The notes under the pieces: generated by a model
The model's database searches: none
Seen by the model: only the letters and a program-made list of their open reading frames with translations
What the model was told of the DNA's origin: nothing
From: an uncultured Pelagibacteraceae bacterium
GTDB taxonomy: Bacteria; Pseudomonadota; Alphaproteobacteria; Pelagibacterales; Pelagibacteraceae
NCBI GenBank assembly: GCA_902576785.1
Contig: CACGWC010000008.1
Span: 1-61,467 of the forward strand
DNA: 61,467 nucleotides
Reading direction: 5' to 3'
Position numbers and translations under genes: made by a program
Part shown: positions 1 to 9,097 of the stretch, piece by piece
Position numbering within the stretch: the first letter of the stretch is position 1
Layout: every line of letters begins with the position of its first letter

Positions 1-1
1 A

Positions 2-163
2 CAATCTTGTCCAGTTGACGCGATTGTGCAAGGTCCAAATTTTGAATTTGCTACAGAAACAAGAGAAGAACTTTACTATAACAAAGAAAAGTTGTTAGAG
101 AATGGAGATAGATGGGAGAATATTTTAGCAGCAAATATTAAAGCTGATAGCTCGCACAGATAA
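2..163 (+). CDS. nuoI: NADH-quinone oxidoreductase subunit I, C-terminal fragment (5' end outside window)
   Basis: The reading frame is open from the window edge to a TAA at 161-163 and gives 53 residues. It begins with [15 protein letters not shown], the end of the second 4Fe-4S cluster motif (CxxxCP) of NuoI, followed by the family's usual tail with [21 protein letters not shown]. NuoI is the ferredoxin-like subunit of complex I that passes electrons through clusters N6a and N6b toward quinone, at the junction of the peripheral and membrane arms. nuoJ follows after 3 nt, in the order expected for a nuo operon. Only the C-terminal third or so is visible, so the start and the first cluster motif cannot be checked. 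Confidence 0.93.
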   Translation, partial: QSCPVDAIVQGPNFEFATETREELYYNKEKLLENGDRWENILAANIKADSSHR

Positions 164-166
164 TCA

Positions 167-799
167 ATGATTGCTCACGCAATAGTCTTTTATATATTTT
201 CACTGATTGCAATTGTCTCTGCAATTATGGTAACTGTTTCTAAAAACACAGTTAATTCAGTTTTTTTTTTAATATTGGACTTTATTAGTATTTCATGCCT
301 ATTCATCATGATAGGTGCTGAATTTTTAGGAATGATAATGCTTATTGTGTATGTTGGAGCAGTAGCGGTATTATTTTTATTTGTTGTTATGATGCTAAAT
401 GTGGCTCAACAAAAAAATGAATGGTTTAATTCTAGTGGAAGAAGTTCCCATATTCCAGTTGGTCTATTAGTAAGTATAATTATATTTTTTGAATTAATTA
501 TTGTTATAGGTGGATGGAAATATAAACCAAATTTGTTAGATTCTATTGCAATTGAAATAAATACTGATTTAACAAATACTCAATCTTTAGGAAGCGTTAT
601 ATATACTGATTATATTCATTTATTTCAATTATCTGGAATGGTTTTATTGGTAGCCATGATTGGAGCAATTGTATTGACCTTCAGACAAAGATCTGGAGTA
701 AAAAGACAAAGTTATTTCAAACAAATATCTAGAGATAGAAAAGATGGTATTGAATTAGTTGATGTTGAAAATAATAAAGGAGTTAAAATAGATGTTTAG
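167..799 (+). CDS. nuoJ: NADH-quinone oxidoreductase subunit J
   Basis: Membrane subunit of respiratory complex I, 210 residues, close to the usual length. About five hydrophobic segments are visible (near residues 1-23, 28-46, 50-77, 95-115 and 145-171). The third contains the conserved run [20 protein letters not shown], which in complex I structures carries the pi-bulge helix at the junction with the proton-pumping subunits. The soluble C-terminal tail is charged ([18 protein letters not shown]). The gene lies 3 nt after nuoI and overlaps the start of nuoK by 8 nt, so translation is probably coupled. Identification rests on the motif and on position between nuoI and nuoK. Confidence 0.96.
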   Translation: MIAHAIVFYIFSLIAIVSAIMVTVSKNTVNSVFFLILDFISISCLFIMIGAEFLGMIMLIVYVGAVAVLFLFVVMMLNVAQQKNEWFNSSGRSSHIPVGLLVSIIIFFELIIVIGGWKYKPNLLDSIAIEINTDLTNTQSLGSVIYTDYIHLFQLSGMVLLVAMIGAIVLTFRQRSGVKRQSYFKQISRDRKDGIELVDVENNKGVKIDV

Positions 800-1103
800 T
801 ATTGGTCTTGGACATTACTTAACTCTCGCTGCTATTATATTCACAATTGGTATTGTGGGTATTTTTCTAAATAGAAAAAATATTATTGTTATATTGATGA
901 GTATTGAATTAATACTTTTAGCTGTAAATATAAATTTAGTATCTTTTTCTATTTTTATTAACGATTTGAGTGGCCAGGTTTTCACATTATTCATATTAAC
1001 AGTGGCTGCAGCTGAGGCCGCAATAGGACTTGCAATTATTGTGGTTTATTACAGAAATTCTGGAACAATAAGAGTTGAAGAAATCGACAGATTGAAAGGG
1101 TAA
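792..1103 (+). CDS. nuoK: NADH-quinone oxidoreductase subunit K
   Basis: Small complex I membrane subunit, 103 residues (family about 100), with three transmembrane helices. Two membrane-buried glutamates needed for proton translocation in the family are present: E39 in [11 protein letters not shown] and E75 in the [11 protein letters not shown] helix. The start ATG lies 8 nt inside the end of nuoJ, and the stop codon directly abuts the nuoL ATG. Nothing is unusual apart from the tight packing. Confidence 0.97.
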   Translation: MFSIGLGHYLTLAAIIFTIGIVGIFLNRKNIIVILMSIELILLAVNINLVSFSIFINDLSGQVFTLFILTVAAAEAAIGLAIIVVYYRNSGTIRVEEIDRLKG

Positions 1104-3017
1104 ATGGAATACTTAATATTATTTTTACCTTTGATAGGTTCAATCATATCGGGTTTCTTTGGCAAAACTATTGGTGATAAGTTATCTCAATTAATCACAT
1201 GTATTTTGGTTTCTATTTCGGCATTATTATCTTTGTTCGTATTTTTTAAAGTTGTTTCATCAGGATATGAGCATAATGCAATTATTGCAACTTGGATAAA
1301 TTCAGGATCTTTAAATGTAAATTGGTCAATTAAAGTTGATGCTCTTTCTGCAGTAATGTTAGTTGTAGTTACTCTAGTTTCATCCTTAGTTCATATCTAT
1401 TCCGTTGGCTATATGTCTCACGATCCACATAAACCAAGATTTATGTCCTATCTATCATTATTTACATTTGCTATGTTAACCTTAGTAACATCAGATAATT
1501 TTTTGCAATTATTCTTCGGATGGGAAGGGGTTGGTCTTTGCTCGTACTTTTTAATTGGTTTTTGGTATAAAAAAGAAACTGCTAATGCTGCTGCTATTAA
1601 GGCTTTTATAGTGAATAGAGTTGGAGACTTTGGTTTTGCATTAGGAATTTTTTTAATATTTTATATTTTTGGAACAGTAAATTATGATGAAGTTTTTTCT
1701 AAAATACCTGAAATTACAGATCAAAAAATAAATTTTCTATCTTTTGAATTTAATACAGTAGATTTAATTTGTTTGTTACTTTTTATTGGAGCAATGGGAA
1801 AATCAGCACAATTTTTGCTTCACACATGGTTACCTGATGCTATGGAAGGTCCAACACCAGTATCCGCATTAATTCATGCAGCCACAATGGTAACAGCAGG
1901 AGTTTTTTTAGTAGTGAGATGTTCTCCAATTTATGAGTACTCAGAATTAGCTTTGTCTGTGATCACATTAGTTGGAATGACCACAGCTTTTTTCGCAGCT
2001 ACAGTTGCATTAGTGCAAACAGATATAAAAAAAATTATCGCTTATTCAACATGTAGTCAATTGGGATACATGTTTTTTGCAGCAGGTGTAGGTGCATATA
2101 ATGTTGCAATGTTTCATTTATTTACACATGCTTTTTTTAAAGCTCTACTTTTCTTAGGCTCTGGATCAGTAATTCATTCATTTAAAGATGAACAAGATGT
2201 TACTAAGATGGGGGGAGTATTTAAAAAATTACCTTACACTTATGCATTAATGGTTGTTGGTACTTTAGCATTAACAGGATTTCCTTTCTTATCAGGTTTT
2301 TATTCTAAAGATGCAATAATTGAATTTGCTTATATAAGTGAAACAAAATTTGGAATTTATGCTGCTGGTATAGGTGTATTAACTGCTGTAATGACCTCTA
2401 TATACTCATGGAGATTAATATTTAAAACTTTTCATGGAGATTACAAAAATAAAGATCTTAGTATTGATACAATGCACGAATCTCCATTAAGCATGATGTT
2501 ACCTTTAGTATTATTAGCCGTTGGTGCAATTTTTTCAGGATTTTTATTTAAAGAATTATTTATCGGTCATGATACAATGTATAATTTTTGGGGAGAGTCT
2601 ATAAAATTTCTAGAACCTTTAGGAAAAGAACATCCTCCAACTTGGTTTTTGTTTTTAACTCCTACGTTAGTAGTACTATCAATTCCATTGTCATATTATC
2701 TATTTGTCAAAAATACTAAAATCGTAGATGAAATAGTTTCCATAAACATGCCAGTTTACATTTTTCTTCAAAAAAAATGGTATTTTGACGAATTGTATGA
2801 TCAAATTTTTATTAAACCTTCAAAAAATTTTGGAATATTTCTTTGGAAAAAAATTGATGGATTAATAATCGATAAATTTGGACCAGATGGAATTTCAAAT
2901 TTGGTAAAACTCTTTTCGTTTAAAGCAGTAAAGTTTCAATCAGGTTATATTTATCAGTATGCCTTCATAATGCTTCTAGGTTTTTCAATTCTATTAACTT
3001 TATTAATAGTAAAATAA
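1104..3017 (+). CDS. nuoL: NADH-quinone oxidoreductase subunit L (proton-pumping)
   Basis: Largest antiporter-like subunit of complex I, 637 residues, normal for the family. Visible landmarks are the ND5 core around GAMGKSAQFLLHTWLPDAME, with the conserved lysine and the TWLPDAMEGPTPVSALIHAATMV signature near residues 230-260, the FFGWEGVGLCSYFLIGFWY segment near 138-156, and THAFFKALLFLGSGS near 340. The long C-terminal extension (about residues 490-637) with a last membrane helix fits the lateral helix that runs along the membrane arm. It starts right after the nuoK stop and is separated from nuoM by 1 nt. Confidence 0.98.
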   Translation: MEYLILFLPLIGSIISGFFGKTIGDKLSQLITCILVSISALLSLFVFFKVVSSGYEHNAIIATWINSGSLNVNWSIKVDALSAVMLVVVTLVSSLVHIYSVGYMSHDPHKPRFMSYLSLFTFAMLTLVTSDNFLQLFFGWEGVGLCSYFLIGFWYKKETANAAAIKAFIVNRVGDFGFALGIFLIFYIFGTVNYDEVFSKIPEITDQKINFLSFEFNTVDLICLLLFIGAMGKSAQFLLHTWLPDAMEGPTPVSALIHAATMVTAGVFLVVRCSPIYEYSELALSVITLVGMTTAFFAATVALVQTDIKKIIAYSTCSQLGYMFFAAGVGAYNVAMFHLFTHAFFKALLFLGSGSVIHSFKDEQDVTKMGGVFKKLPYTYALMVVGTLALTGFPFLSGFYSKDAIIEFAYISETKFGIYAAGIGVLTAVMTSIYSWRLIFKTFHGDYKNKDLSIDTMHESPLSMMLPLVLLAVGAIFSGFLFKELFIGHDTMYNFWGESIKFLEPLGKEHPPTWFLFLTPTLVVLSIPLSYYLFVKNTKIVDEIVSINMPVYIFLQKKWYFDELYDQIFIKPSKNFGIFLWKKIDGLIIDKFGPDGISNLVKLFSFKAVKFQSGYIYQYAFIMLLGFSILLTLLIVK

Positions 3018-3018
3018 T

Positions 3019-4515
3019 ATGAATTTTCCAATTCTATCATCATTAATTTTACTTCCAACAATAGGAGCTTTATTTATATTTTTTGTTAGATCGTCTAATT
3101 CTCAATATCAAAGTAGTAAATATGTTGCCCTTTTTATAACTTTAGCAAATTTTTTCTTGTCTTTATATCTATGGATTGTTTTTGATAAATCTATAGTAGA
3201 CTTTCAGTTTGTTGAGGAAAGAGAATGGATTTCAGGATTTGTTAATTATAAAGTAGGAGTAGACGGGATATCAATTTTATTTATTTTACTCACCACATTT
3301 ATTACTCCAATCTGTGTAATAACTGTAAATGCAACTATTAAAAATAGATTAAAAGATTTTTTAATAGCAATCTTGATACTCGAAACATTTATGATTGGTG
3401 TCTTTTGCTCGTTGGACTTAGTTATATTTTATTTATTTTTTGAAGCAGGTCTTATACCAATGTTTTTAATTATTGGTATATGGGGTGGAGAAAGAAGAGT
3501 TTATTCAGCATTTAAATTCTTTTTATATACTTTGCTAGGTTCAGTTTTAATGCTGGTTGCTATTATATCAATATATTGGATAACTGGTACAACTGATGTC
3601 ATTAAGTTATATGAATTGGGTATCGACGCTAAATACCAAAATTTATTATGGCTAGCATTTTTTAGTTCCTTTGCTGTTAAAACACCAATGTGGCCAGTGC
3701 ATACATGGTTACCAGATGCTCATGTAGAGGCACCAACTGCTGGTTCAGTTTTACTAGCTGCAATACTTTTAAAAATGGCTGGATATGGATTTATTAGGTT
3801 TTCTCTAGGTTTGTTTCCAGATGCTTCATTATATTTTGTTCCTTTAGTTTACACACTTAGTTTGATAGCGATTATTTATACATCACTAGTAGCCTTAATG
3901 CAGGAAGATATGAAAAAATTAATAGCTTATTCGTCCGTAGCTCATATGGGATTTGTAACACTAGGTATTTTCACAATGACACAGCAAGGAATAGAAGGAA
4001 GTATTTTCCAAATGATAAGTCATGGTTTGGTATCTGCAGCACTATTTTTATGTGTTGGAGTTGTTTACGATAGACTTCATACAAGACTTATAAATAGATA
4101 TGGAGGCTTAGTTTCTATAATGCCAAAGTACGCAATAGTTTTTATGGTTTTTACTTTAGGAGCTCTTGGATTACCTGGAACAAGTGGTTTTATTGGTGAA
4201 TTTTTAGTTTTAATGGGTGCATTTAAAAAGAATATACTTGTAGCAACGATTGCAAGTCTAGGAGTGATCTTGGGGGCGGCATATATGCTTTGGTTATATA
4301 AGAGAATAATCTTTGGAAAATTAATTAATGAAGATGTAAAAAAAATGGTTGATTTAAAAAGATTTGAAATTGTTACATTATGGCTTTTAGTATTACCGAT
4401 TATATTTTTCGGTTTTTATCCAGAACCTTTGATTAACTCTATAGAGGTATCAGTTGCAAACATGATAGATATGAATGATTTAGACAAGATTAATAAATTA
4501 GCATTAGGCGATTAA
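3019..4515 (+). CDS. nuoM: NADH-quinone oxidoreductase subunit M (proton-pumping)
   Basis: Second antiporter-like subunit of complex I, 498 residues. The conserved membrane glutamate is in LYLFFEAGLIPMFLIIGIWG (about residues 137-156). The pump signature KTPMWPVHTWLPDAHVEAPT lies near residues 221-240, and QEDMKKLIAYSSVAHMGFV near 294. Fourteen or so hydrophobic helices can be counted roughly by eye. Its stop overlaps the nuoN ATG by one base (TAATG). Nothing is missing compared with the family. Confidence 0.98.
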   Translation: MNFPILSSLILLPTIGALFIFFVRSSNSQYQSSKYVALFITLANFFLSLYLWIVFDKSIVDFQFVEEREWISGFVNYKVGVDGISILFILLTTFITPICVITVNATIKNRLKDFLIAILILETFMIGVFCSLDLVIFYLFFEAGLIPMFLIIGIWGGERRVYSAFKFFLYTLLGSVLMLVAIISIYWITGTTDVIKLYELGIDAKYQNLLWLAFFSSFAVKTPMWPVHTWLPDAHVEAPTAGSVLLAAILLKMAGYGFIRFSLGLFPDASLYFVPLVYTLSLIAIIYTSLVALMQEDMKKLIAYSSVAHMGFVTLGIFTMTQQGIEGSIFQMISHGLVSAALFLCVGVVYDRLHTRLINRYGGLVSIMPKYAIVFMVFTLGALGLPGTSGFIGEFLVLMGAFKKNILVATIASLGVILGAAYMLWLYKRIIFGKLINEDVKKMVDLKRFEIVTLWLLVLPIIFFGFYPEPLINSIEVSVANMIDMNDLDKINKLALGD

Positions 4516-5930
4516 TGGAAAATCTACAACTTATAATTCCAGAATTATTTATATCAATAATGATTATGTTTTTATTAATATTTGGGGTATTTAAGAAAAA
4601 TAGTTCTCAACTAGTTTATAATTTAACAACAGTAAGTTTAGTTGCTGCTTTAGCATTAATAATTAATTTAGACGCGCAAATTCAATCATCATTATTCAAT
4701 AATAGTTACAATATAGATAGTTTAGCTAGATTTATGAAAATTCTTTTAATTTTGTCTGGGATTTTTGTTATGCTGTCATCATCAAAATACATTCAGATTA
4801 GTAAAATTAGCAAAATTGAATATCCAATTCTTATTTTATGCTCAATCTTAGGCATGATGGTGATGATTAGTTCAAATGATCTTATTGTTTTTTACATGGG
4901 ATTAGAATTGCAATCATTAGCATTATATGTGTTAGCATCATTTAATAGAGATAATTTACTATCAACAGAATCTGGATTAAAATATTTTGTTTTAAGTGCT
5001 CTTTCATCTGGACTTTTATTATATGGGTGTTCACTTATTTATGGTTTTTCAGAAACGACTAATTTTAATCAAATTATGGTTAATACAAAAGAAATAGAAT
5101 ACGGATTAACTTTTGGAATAGTATTTATTTTAGTTGGATTAGCTTTTAAAATTTCTGCTGTTCCTTTCCATATGTGGGCACCTGATGTTTATCAAGGTTC
5201 ACCAACATCTGTAACAGTCTTTTTCGCATTACTTCCAAAAATTGCTGCATTAACCGTATTTATTAGATTTTTATACATTCCTTTTTATGAATTAGGTGAT
5301 CAGTGGCAAATGATAATTATATTTTTGTCTATTGCATCAATGGTATTCGGAGCAGTAGCAGCAATTGGTCAAAAAAATTTAAAAAGATTAATAGCCTACA
5401 GCTCAATTAGTCATATGGGATACGCTCTTGCAGGTTTATCTACAGGTACAACGCAAGGTGTGCAGAGCTCTATTACATATATAACAATTTATCTTGTCAT
5501 GAATTTAGCTTTTTTTAGTTGTTTGTTTATGCTTAAGCGAAACGATGAATATTATGAGAACATAGATGATTTATCGGGTCTTTCAAAAAATCATCCGTTA
5601 TTGTCATTATCATTGCTTGTTGTGCTATTCTCTTTAGCAGGAATACCACCACTAGCTGGTTTTTTTGCAAAATTCTATATTTTTGTGGCTGTAATAAATG
5701 AAAAAATGTATTTTTTAGCAATAGTTGGACTGCTAGCAACAGTAATCGCTGCTTTTTATTATCTAAGAATAATCAAAATTATATATTTCGATCCAGAAAA
5801 AGAAAAATTTGAGTCGAAACATAATTTAGGTTTAAAATTTACACTAGTAGCATCAACTTTTTTCATTCTTGCTTACTTTATATATCCAAGTGGAATAGTA
5901 GATATAATTTCACAAATAAACATTAATTAA
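4515..5930 (+). CDS. nuoN: NADH-quinone oxidoreductase subunit N (proton-pumping)
   Basis: Third antiporter-like subunit, 471 residues, last gene of the nuo operon. The ND2-type signature KISAVPFHMWAPDVYQGSPT is near residues 212-231, and the second conserved block IGQKNLKRLIAYSSISHMGY is near 284-303. The conserved glutamate of the first half lies in FYMGLELQSLALYVLASFNR (about 125-144). One-base stop/start overlaps join it to nuoM upstream and birA downstream, so the operon runs on into cofactor genes, as is usual in Alphaproteobacteria. Confidence 0.98.
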   Translation: MENLQLIIPELFISIMIMFLLIFGVFKKNSSQLVYNLTTVSLVAALALIINLDAQIQSSLFNNSYNIDSLARFMKILLILSGIFVMLSSSKYIQISKISKIEYPILILCSILGMMVMISSNDLIVFYMGLELQSLALYVLASFNRDNLLSTESGLKYFVLSALSSGLLLYGCSLIYGFSETTNFNQIMVNTKEIEYGLTFGIVFILVGLAFKISAVPFHMWAPDVYQGSPTSVTVFFALLPKIAALTVFIRFLYIPFYELGDQWQMIIIFLSIASMVFGAVAAIGQKNLKRLIAYSSISHMGYALAGLSTGTTQGVQSSITYITIYLVMNLAFFSCLFMLKRNDEYYENIDDLSGLSKNHPLLSLSLLVVLFSLAGIPPLAGFFAKFYIFVAVINEKMYFLAIVGLLATVIAAFYYLRIIKIIYFDPEKEKFESKHNLGLKFTLVASTFFILAYFIYPSGIVDIISQININ

Positions 5931-6448
5931 TGAAACTCAAAATATATTCTTATAAGGGTGTCAAAAGCACTAATGATACAGCAATAAGATTAATCAAACA
6001 AAACATAAAACAAGGTATTGTTACTAGCGATATCCAGACTAATGGAAAAGGACAAAGGGGAAAAAAATGGGTTTCTAGAAGAGGAAATCTTTTTATTTCA
6101 ATTTTTTTTCCTATTAACAAAAGTTTAAATTTAAAAAAAATTACATTTTCAAATCTTAAAATAATAAAAAATATTTTAAAAAATATTGTTCCATATAAAA
6201 TCAATATTAAACTACCAAATGATTTAAAAATAATGAATAAAAAGGTATGCGGAATTCTTCAAGAAATAATTTATTATAATGAAATTAAATTTCTAATTAT
6301 TGGAGTAGGCATTAATATAAAAAGTAGTCCAACAATAAAAGAATATGAAACTACTTATATAAATAAATATAATAATAAAATTAATAAATCTAAAATTATA
6401 AATTTTATAAAAAATAACTTCGAAAAAAAATATTCTTATTATGCCTAA
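5930..6448 (+). CDS. birA: Biotin--[acetyl-CoA-carboxylase] ligase, unusually short form
   Basis: Attaches biotin to carboxylases through biotinyl-AMP. Only 172 residues: there is no N-terminal DNA-binding domain, as expected in Alphaproteobacteria, but the C-terminal SH3-like BPL_C domain also seems absent, since the chain ends about 40 residues after the IGVGIN motif at 124-129. Catalytic-domain landmarks are S13-T14-N15, the biotinyl-AMP loop G39-K-G-Q-R-G44, K94-LPND (usually KWPND) and VCGILQE near 106-112. Position between nuoN and coaX matches the alphaproteobacterial gene order, which supports the call despite the short length. The gene is very AT-rich and its end overlaps coaX by 8 nt. 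I see no frameshift: the next frame is occupied by coaX. Confidence 0.85.
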   Translation: MKLKIYSYKGVKSTNDTAIRLIKQNIKQGIVTSDIQTNGKGQRGKKWVSRRGNLFISIFFPINKSLNLKKITFSNLKIIKNILKNIVPYKINIKLPNDLKIMNKKVCGILQEIIYYNEIKFLIIGVGINIKSSPTIKEYETTYINKYNNKINKSKIINFIKNNFEKKYSYYA

Positions 6449-7196
6449 TTTTTACATTATTGGAGATATTGGAAATACAGATATAAAAATCTGTGTCTAC
6501 AAAAATAAAAACATTGTCAAAAAAATCAGATTATCTACAAATAAAGTCAATTTAAAATATTTAAAAAAAAATTTAAATGTTTTGAGAAAATACGATAAAA
6601 AATTAAAACAAATTTTATTCTGCTCCGTTGTTCCTGACTGTTACAAGAAGATTAAAAATTATTTTAAATTATATTTTAATACAAATTGTAATGAGTTAAA
6701 AAATCTTAATTTAAGTAAATTATTAAGTATAAAAGTTAATAGGAAACAAATTGGCTCTGATAGGTTAGCTAATGCAATATCAGTAATTGACAAAAAAAAT
6801 AATTATATTGTAGTAGATTTTGGAACAGCAACTAATTTTGATGTAATCTCAGCAAATAGTTATAACGGAGGGGTAATTGCTCCTGGAATAAATCTATCAT
6901 TAGAAAATTTGTCAAAAAAAGCTTTTTTAATACCTAATGTAAAATTTAAAAAATCAAATAATGTTGTAGGTAAAAATACTATAAGTGCAATTAATTCAGG
7001 ATTTTTCTTCGGTTATTCTGGTCTGATTGACAATATAATTCATTCCATTATTAAACAAACCAAAAAAAAATATAAAATAATATTTACCGGTGGACTAGCA
7101 AAAATGTTTAAAAATTCTTTAAAACTAAGAGTAAAAATAAAGTCTAATTTAACTACTGATGGAGTTTTAAAGGCTGCTATGTATTTAAATAAATGA
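6441..7196 (+). CDS. coaX: Type III pantothenate kinase
   Basis: Phosphorylates pantothenate in the first step of coenzyme A synthesis; ASKHA-fold cytoplasmic enzyme. The length, 251 residues, is typical. The phosphate-binding motif GDIGNTD is at residues 8-14, the G105-S-D-R motif carries the catalytic aspartate D107, and VDFGTATNFD is at 125-134, followed by NGGVIAPGI. It overlaps birA by 8 nt and ends in an ATGA overlap with the RNase J gene, so the three are probably translated from one message. No coaA-like motif is present; this is clearly the type III family. Confidence 0.95.
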   Translation: MPNFYIIGDIGNTDIKICVYKNKNIVKKIRLSTNKVNLKYLKKNLNVLRKYDKKLKQILFCSVVPDCYKKIKNYFKLYFNTNCNELKNLNLSKLLSIKVNRKQIGSDRLANAISVIDKKNNYIVVDFGTATNFDVISANSYNGGVIAPGINLSLENLSKKAFLIPNVKFKKSNNVVGKNTISAINSGFFFGYSGLIDNIIHSIIKQTKKKYKIIFTGGLAKMFKNSLKLRVKIKSNLTTDGVLKAAMYLNK

Positions 7197-8851
7197 AAGA
7201 AGAATTAATTTTTTGCCCTTTAGGGGGATCTGGAGAAATTGGGATGAATATGAATTTATTCGCCTATGGAAATCCAGATAATAGAAAATGGATAATTGTA
7301 GATATAGGAGTTACTTTTGCAGATGATGCAATACCTGGAGTTGATTTAATTTATCCTGACCCTGGATTTATTGTTGATAAAAAAGATGACTTATTAGGTA
7401 TTGTTCTAACTCATGCACATGAAGATCATATTGGTGCAATTGCTCATATATGGCCAAAACTAAAATGTAAAATATTTGCTACTCCATTTACATCAGTGTT
7501 AATTTCAGAAAAATTTAAGGAAAAAAAAATTGATGTAACAGGATATCTAGAAGTTGTTCAGTTAAATAGCATTGTAGATTTAAGTCCTTTTAAAATAGAA
7601 TTTGTTACATTAACACATTCTATACTAGAACCTAATGGACTAAAAATTGAAACACCTGTTGGAAATATATTACACACTGGTGATTGGAAGTGTGATCCAG
7701 ATCCATTAACTGGAGACAATATGAATTCAAAAAGATTAAAGGAAATTGGTGAAGAAGGTGTTTTGACAATGATATGTGACTCAACAAACGTATTTAGTGC
7801 AGGAAGAGCAGGATCTGAGCTAGACGTAAGAAAAAATATGCTAAAGATAATGGAAAGATTAAAGAAAAGGATAATTATTACTTCCTTCGCTTCAAATGTA
7901 GCTAGAATGGAGTCTGCCTTTTATTGTGCTGAAAAAACAGGTAGGCAAATTGCTTTGGTGGGCCGTTCAATGCATAGAATTTATAAAGCTGCTAGGCAAT
8001 GTGGTTACTTGCAAAATGTTATTGAACCACTTGATGCAAGAGATGCAAAAAATATTTCAAGAGAAAAAATTGTTTACTTATGCACTGGTAGCCAAGGAGA
8101 ACCAATGGGTGCGATGAACCGTATTTCAAATTATACACATCCAGATGTTTTTGTTGAAAGAGGGGATGCAGTTATATTTTCTTCAAAAATTATTCCAGGT
8201 AATGAAAAAAAATTATACAAACTTCACAATCAATTAGTTAGAGAAGGTGTAGAAGTAATTTCTGAAGATAGTGAATTTATTCATGTATCAGGACATCCAA
8301 ATAGAGAAGATTTGAAGGATATGTATGACTGGATAAAACCAAGATCAGTCATACCTGTTCATGGTGAACATAGACATATGATAGAACACATAAATTTTGC
8401 TAAAGAAATGCAAGTCCCATATCCTGTTAGAGTAGAAAATGGTGATATAGTTAGAATTTATCCAGGTGATAAACCTGAAGTATATGATAAAGCTCCAAGT
8501 GGAAGACTTTACGTGGACGGTTCTATAAGTGTTGAAGAAGATGCCCAATCTATCAAAGAGAGAAAAAATTTATCTACCAACGGATTAATAGAAGCAACAT
8601 TAGTAATCACTCCAAATGGTAATATTCATAACAAACCTTTATTAACTTTTAGAGGTTTACCTATATACGAAAAAGATGAATTTACATTTAATCTTGAAGA
8701 GGAAATTGAAAAAACAGCAAAAACTTTTTCTTTAAATAATAAAAAGCAAGAAACTAATTTAATTGATGCTCTTAAAATAACTTGTAGAAAGTACACAAAA
8801 GAAAAATTAGGAAAAAGACCTTACACAAATATAAATTTAGTGAGGATTTAA
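7193..8851 (+). CDS. rnj: Ribonuclease J (metallo-beta-lactamase / beta-CASP family)
   Basis: Endo- and 5'-3' exoribonuclease for mRNA turnover and rRNA maturation. The length is 552 residues. The zinc-binding motif H74-A-H-E-D-H79 is followed by LTHSILEPNG near 142, HTGDWKCD near 161-168 and the beta-CASP histidine motifs VSGHPNRED near 363 and PVHGEHRHM near 384-392. The C-terminal domain is complete and ends in KRPYTNINLVRI. The gene is embedded in the conserved coaX-rnj-DUF1467-proS order of Alphaproteobacteria and overlaps coaX by 4 nt (ATGA). Confidence 0.96.
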   Translation: MKEELIFCPLGGSGEIGMNMNLFAYGNPDNRKWIIVDIGVTFADDAIPGVDLIYPDPGFIVDKKDDLLGIVLTHAHEDHIGAIAHIWPKLKCKIFATPFTSVLISEKFKEKKIDVTGYLEVVQLNSIVDLSPFKIEFVTLTHSILEPNGLKIETPVGNILHTGDWKCDPDPLTGDNMNSKRLKEIGEEGVLTMICDSTNVFSAGRAGSELDVRKNMLKIMERLKKRIIITSFASNVARMESAFYCAEKTGRQIALVGRSMHRIYKAARQCGYLQNVIEPLDARDAKNISREKIVYLCTGSQGEPMGAMNRISNYTHPDVFVERGDAVIFSSKIIPGNEKKLYKLHNQLVREGVEVISEDSEFIHVSGHPNREDLKDMYDWIKPRSVIPVHGEHRHMIEHINFAKEMQVPYPVRVENGDIVRIYPGDKPEVYDKAPSGRLYVDGSISVEEDAQSIKERKNLSTNGLIEATLVITPNGNIHNKPLLTFRGLPIYEKDEFTFNLEEEIEKTAKTFSLNNKKQETNLIDALKITCRKYTKEKLGKRPYTNINLVRI

Positions 8852-9097
8852 TTGAGTATTACAGGCTCAATAGTTGTATATGTGTGCTTGTGGTGGATAG
8901 TTTTTTTTGCCATTCTACCTATAGATGTTAATCGTGAAAAAAAGGGAAATATAGAGGGAGTTGACCCTGGGGCCCCAGAAAATCCAAAAATAACTAAAAA
9001 AATAATTTATTGTACTTTAATTACGTCTGGTATTTTTATAGTTATATATCTATTAGTAATTAATGAAATTTTAAATTTACGTAACTTTTTAAATTAA
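8852..9097 (+). CDS. DUF1467 family small membrane protein
   Basis: 81 residues with two membrane helices (about 5-23 and 50-71) separated by a cytoplasmic or periplasmic loop with the family hallmark GVDPGAPENPKITKK. The start codon is TTG at 8852, directly after the RNase J stop; no better start is available. It sits between rnj and proS, where this uncharacterised family is regularly found in Alphaproteobacteria. The function is not known. Its stop overlaps the proS ATG by one base, so it is almost certainly co-translated with proS. Confidence 0.85.
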   Translation: MSITGSIVVYVCLWWIVFFAILPIDVNREKKGNIEGVDPGAPENPKITKKIIYCTLITSGIFIVIYLLVINEILNLRNFLN

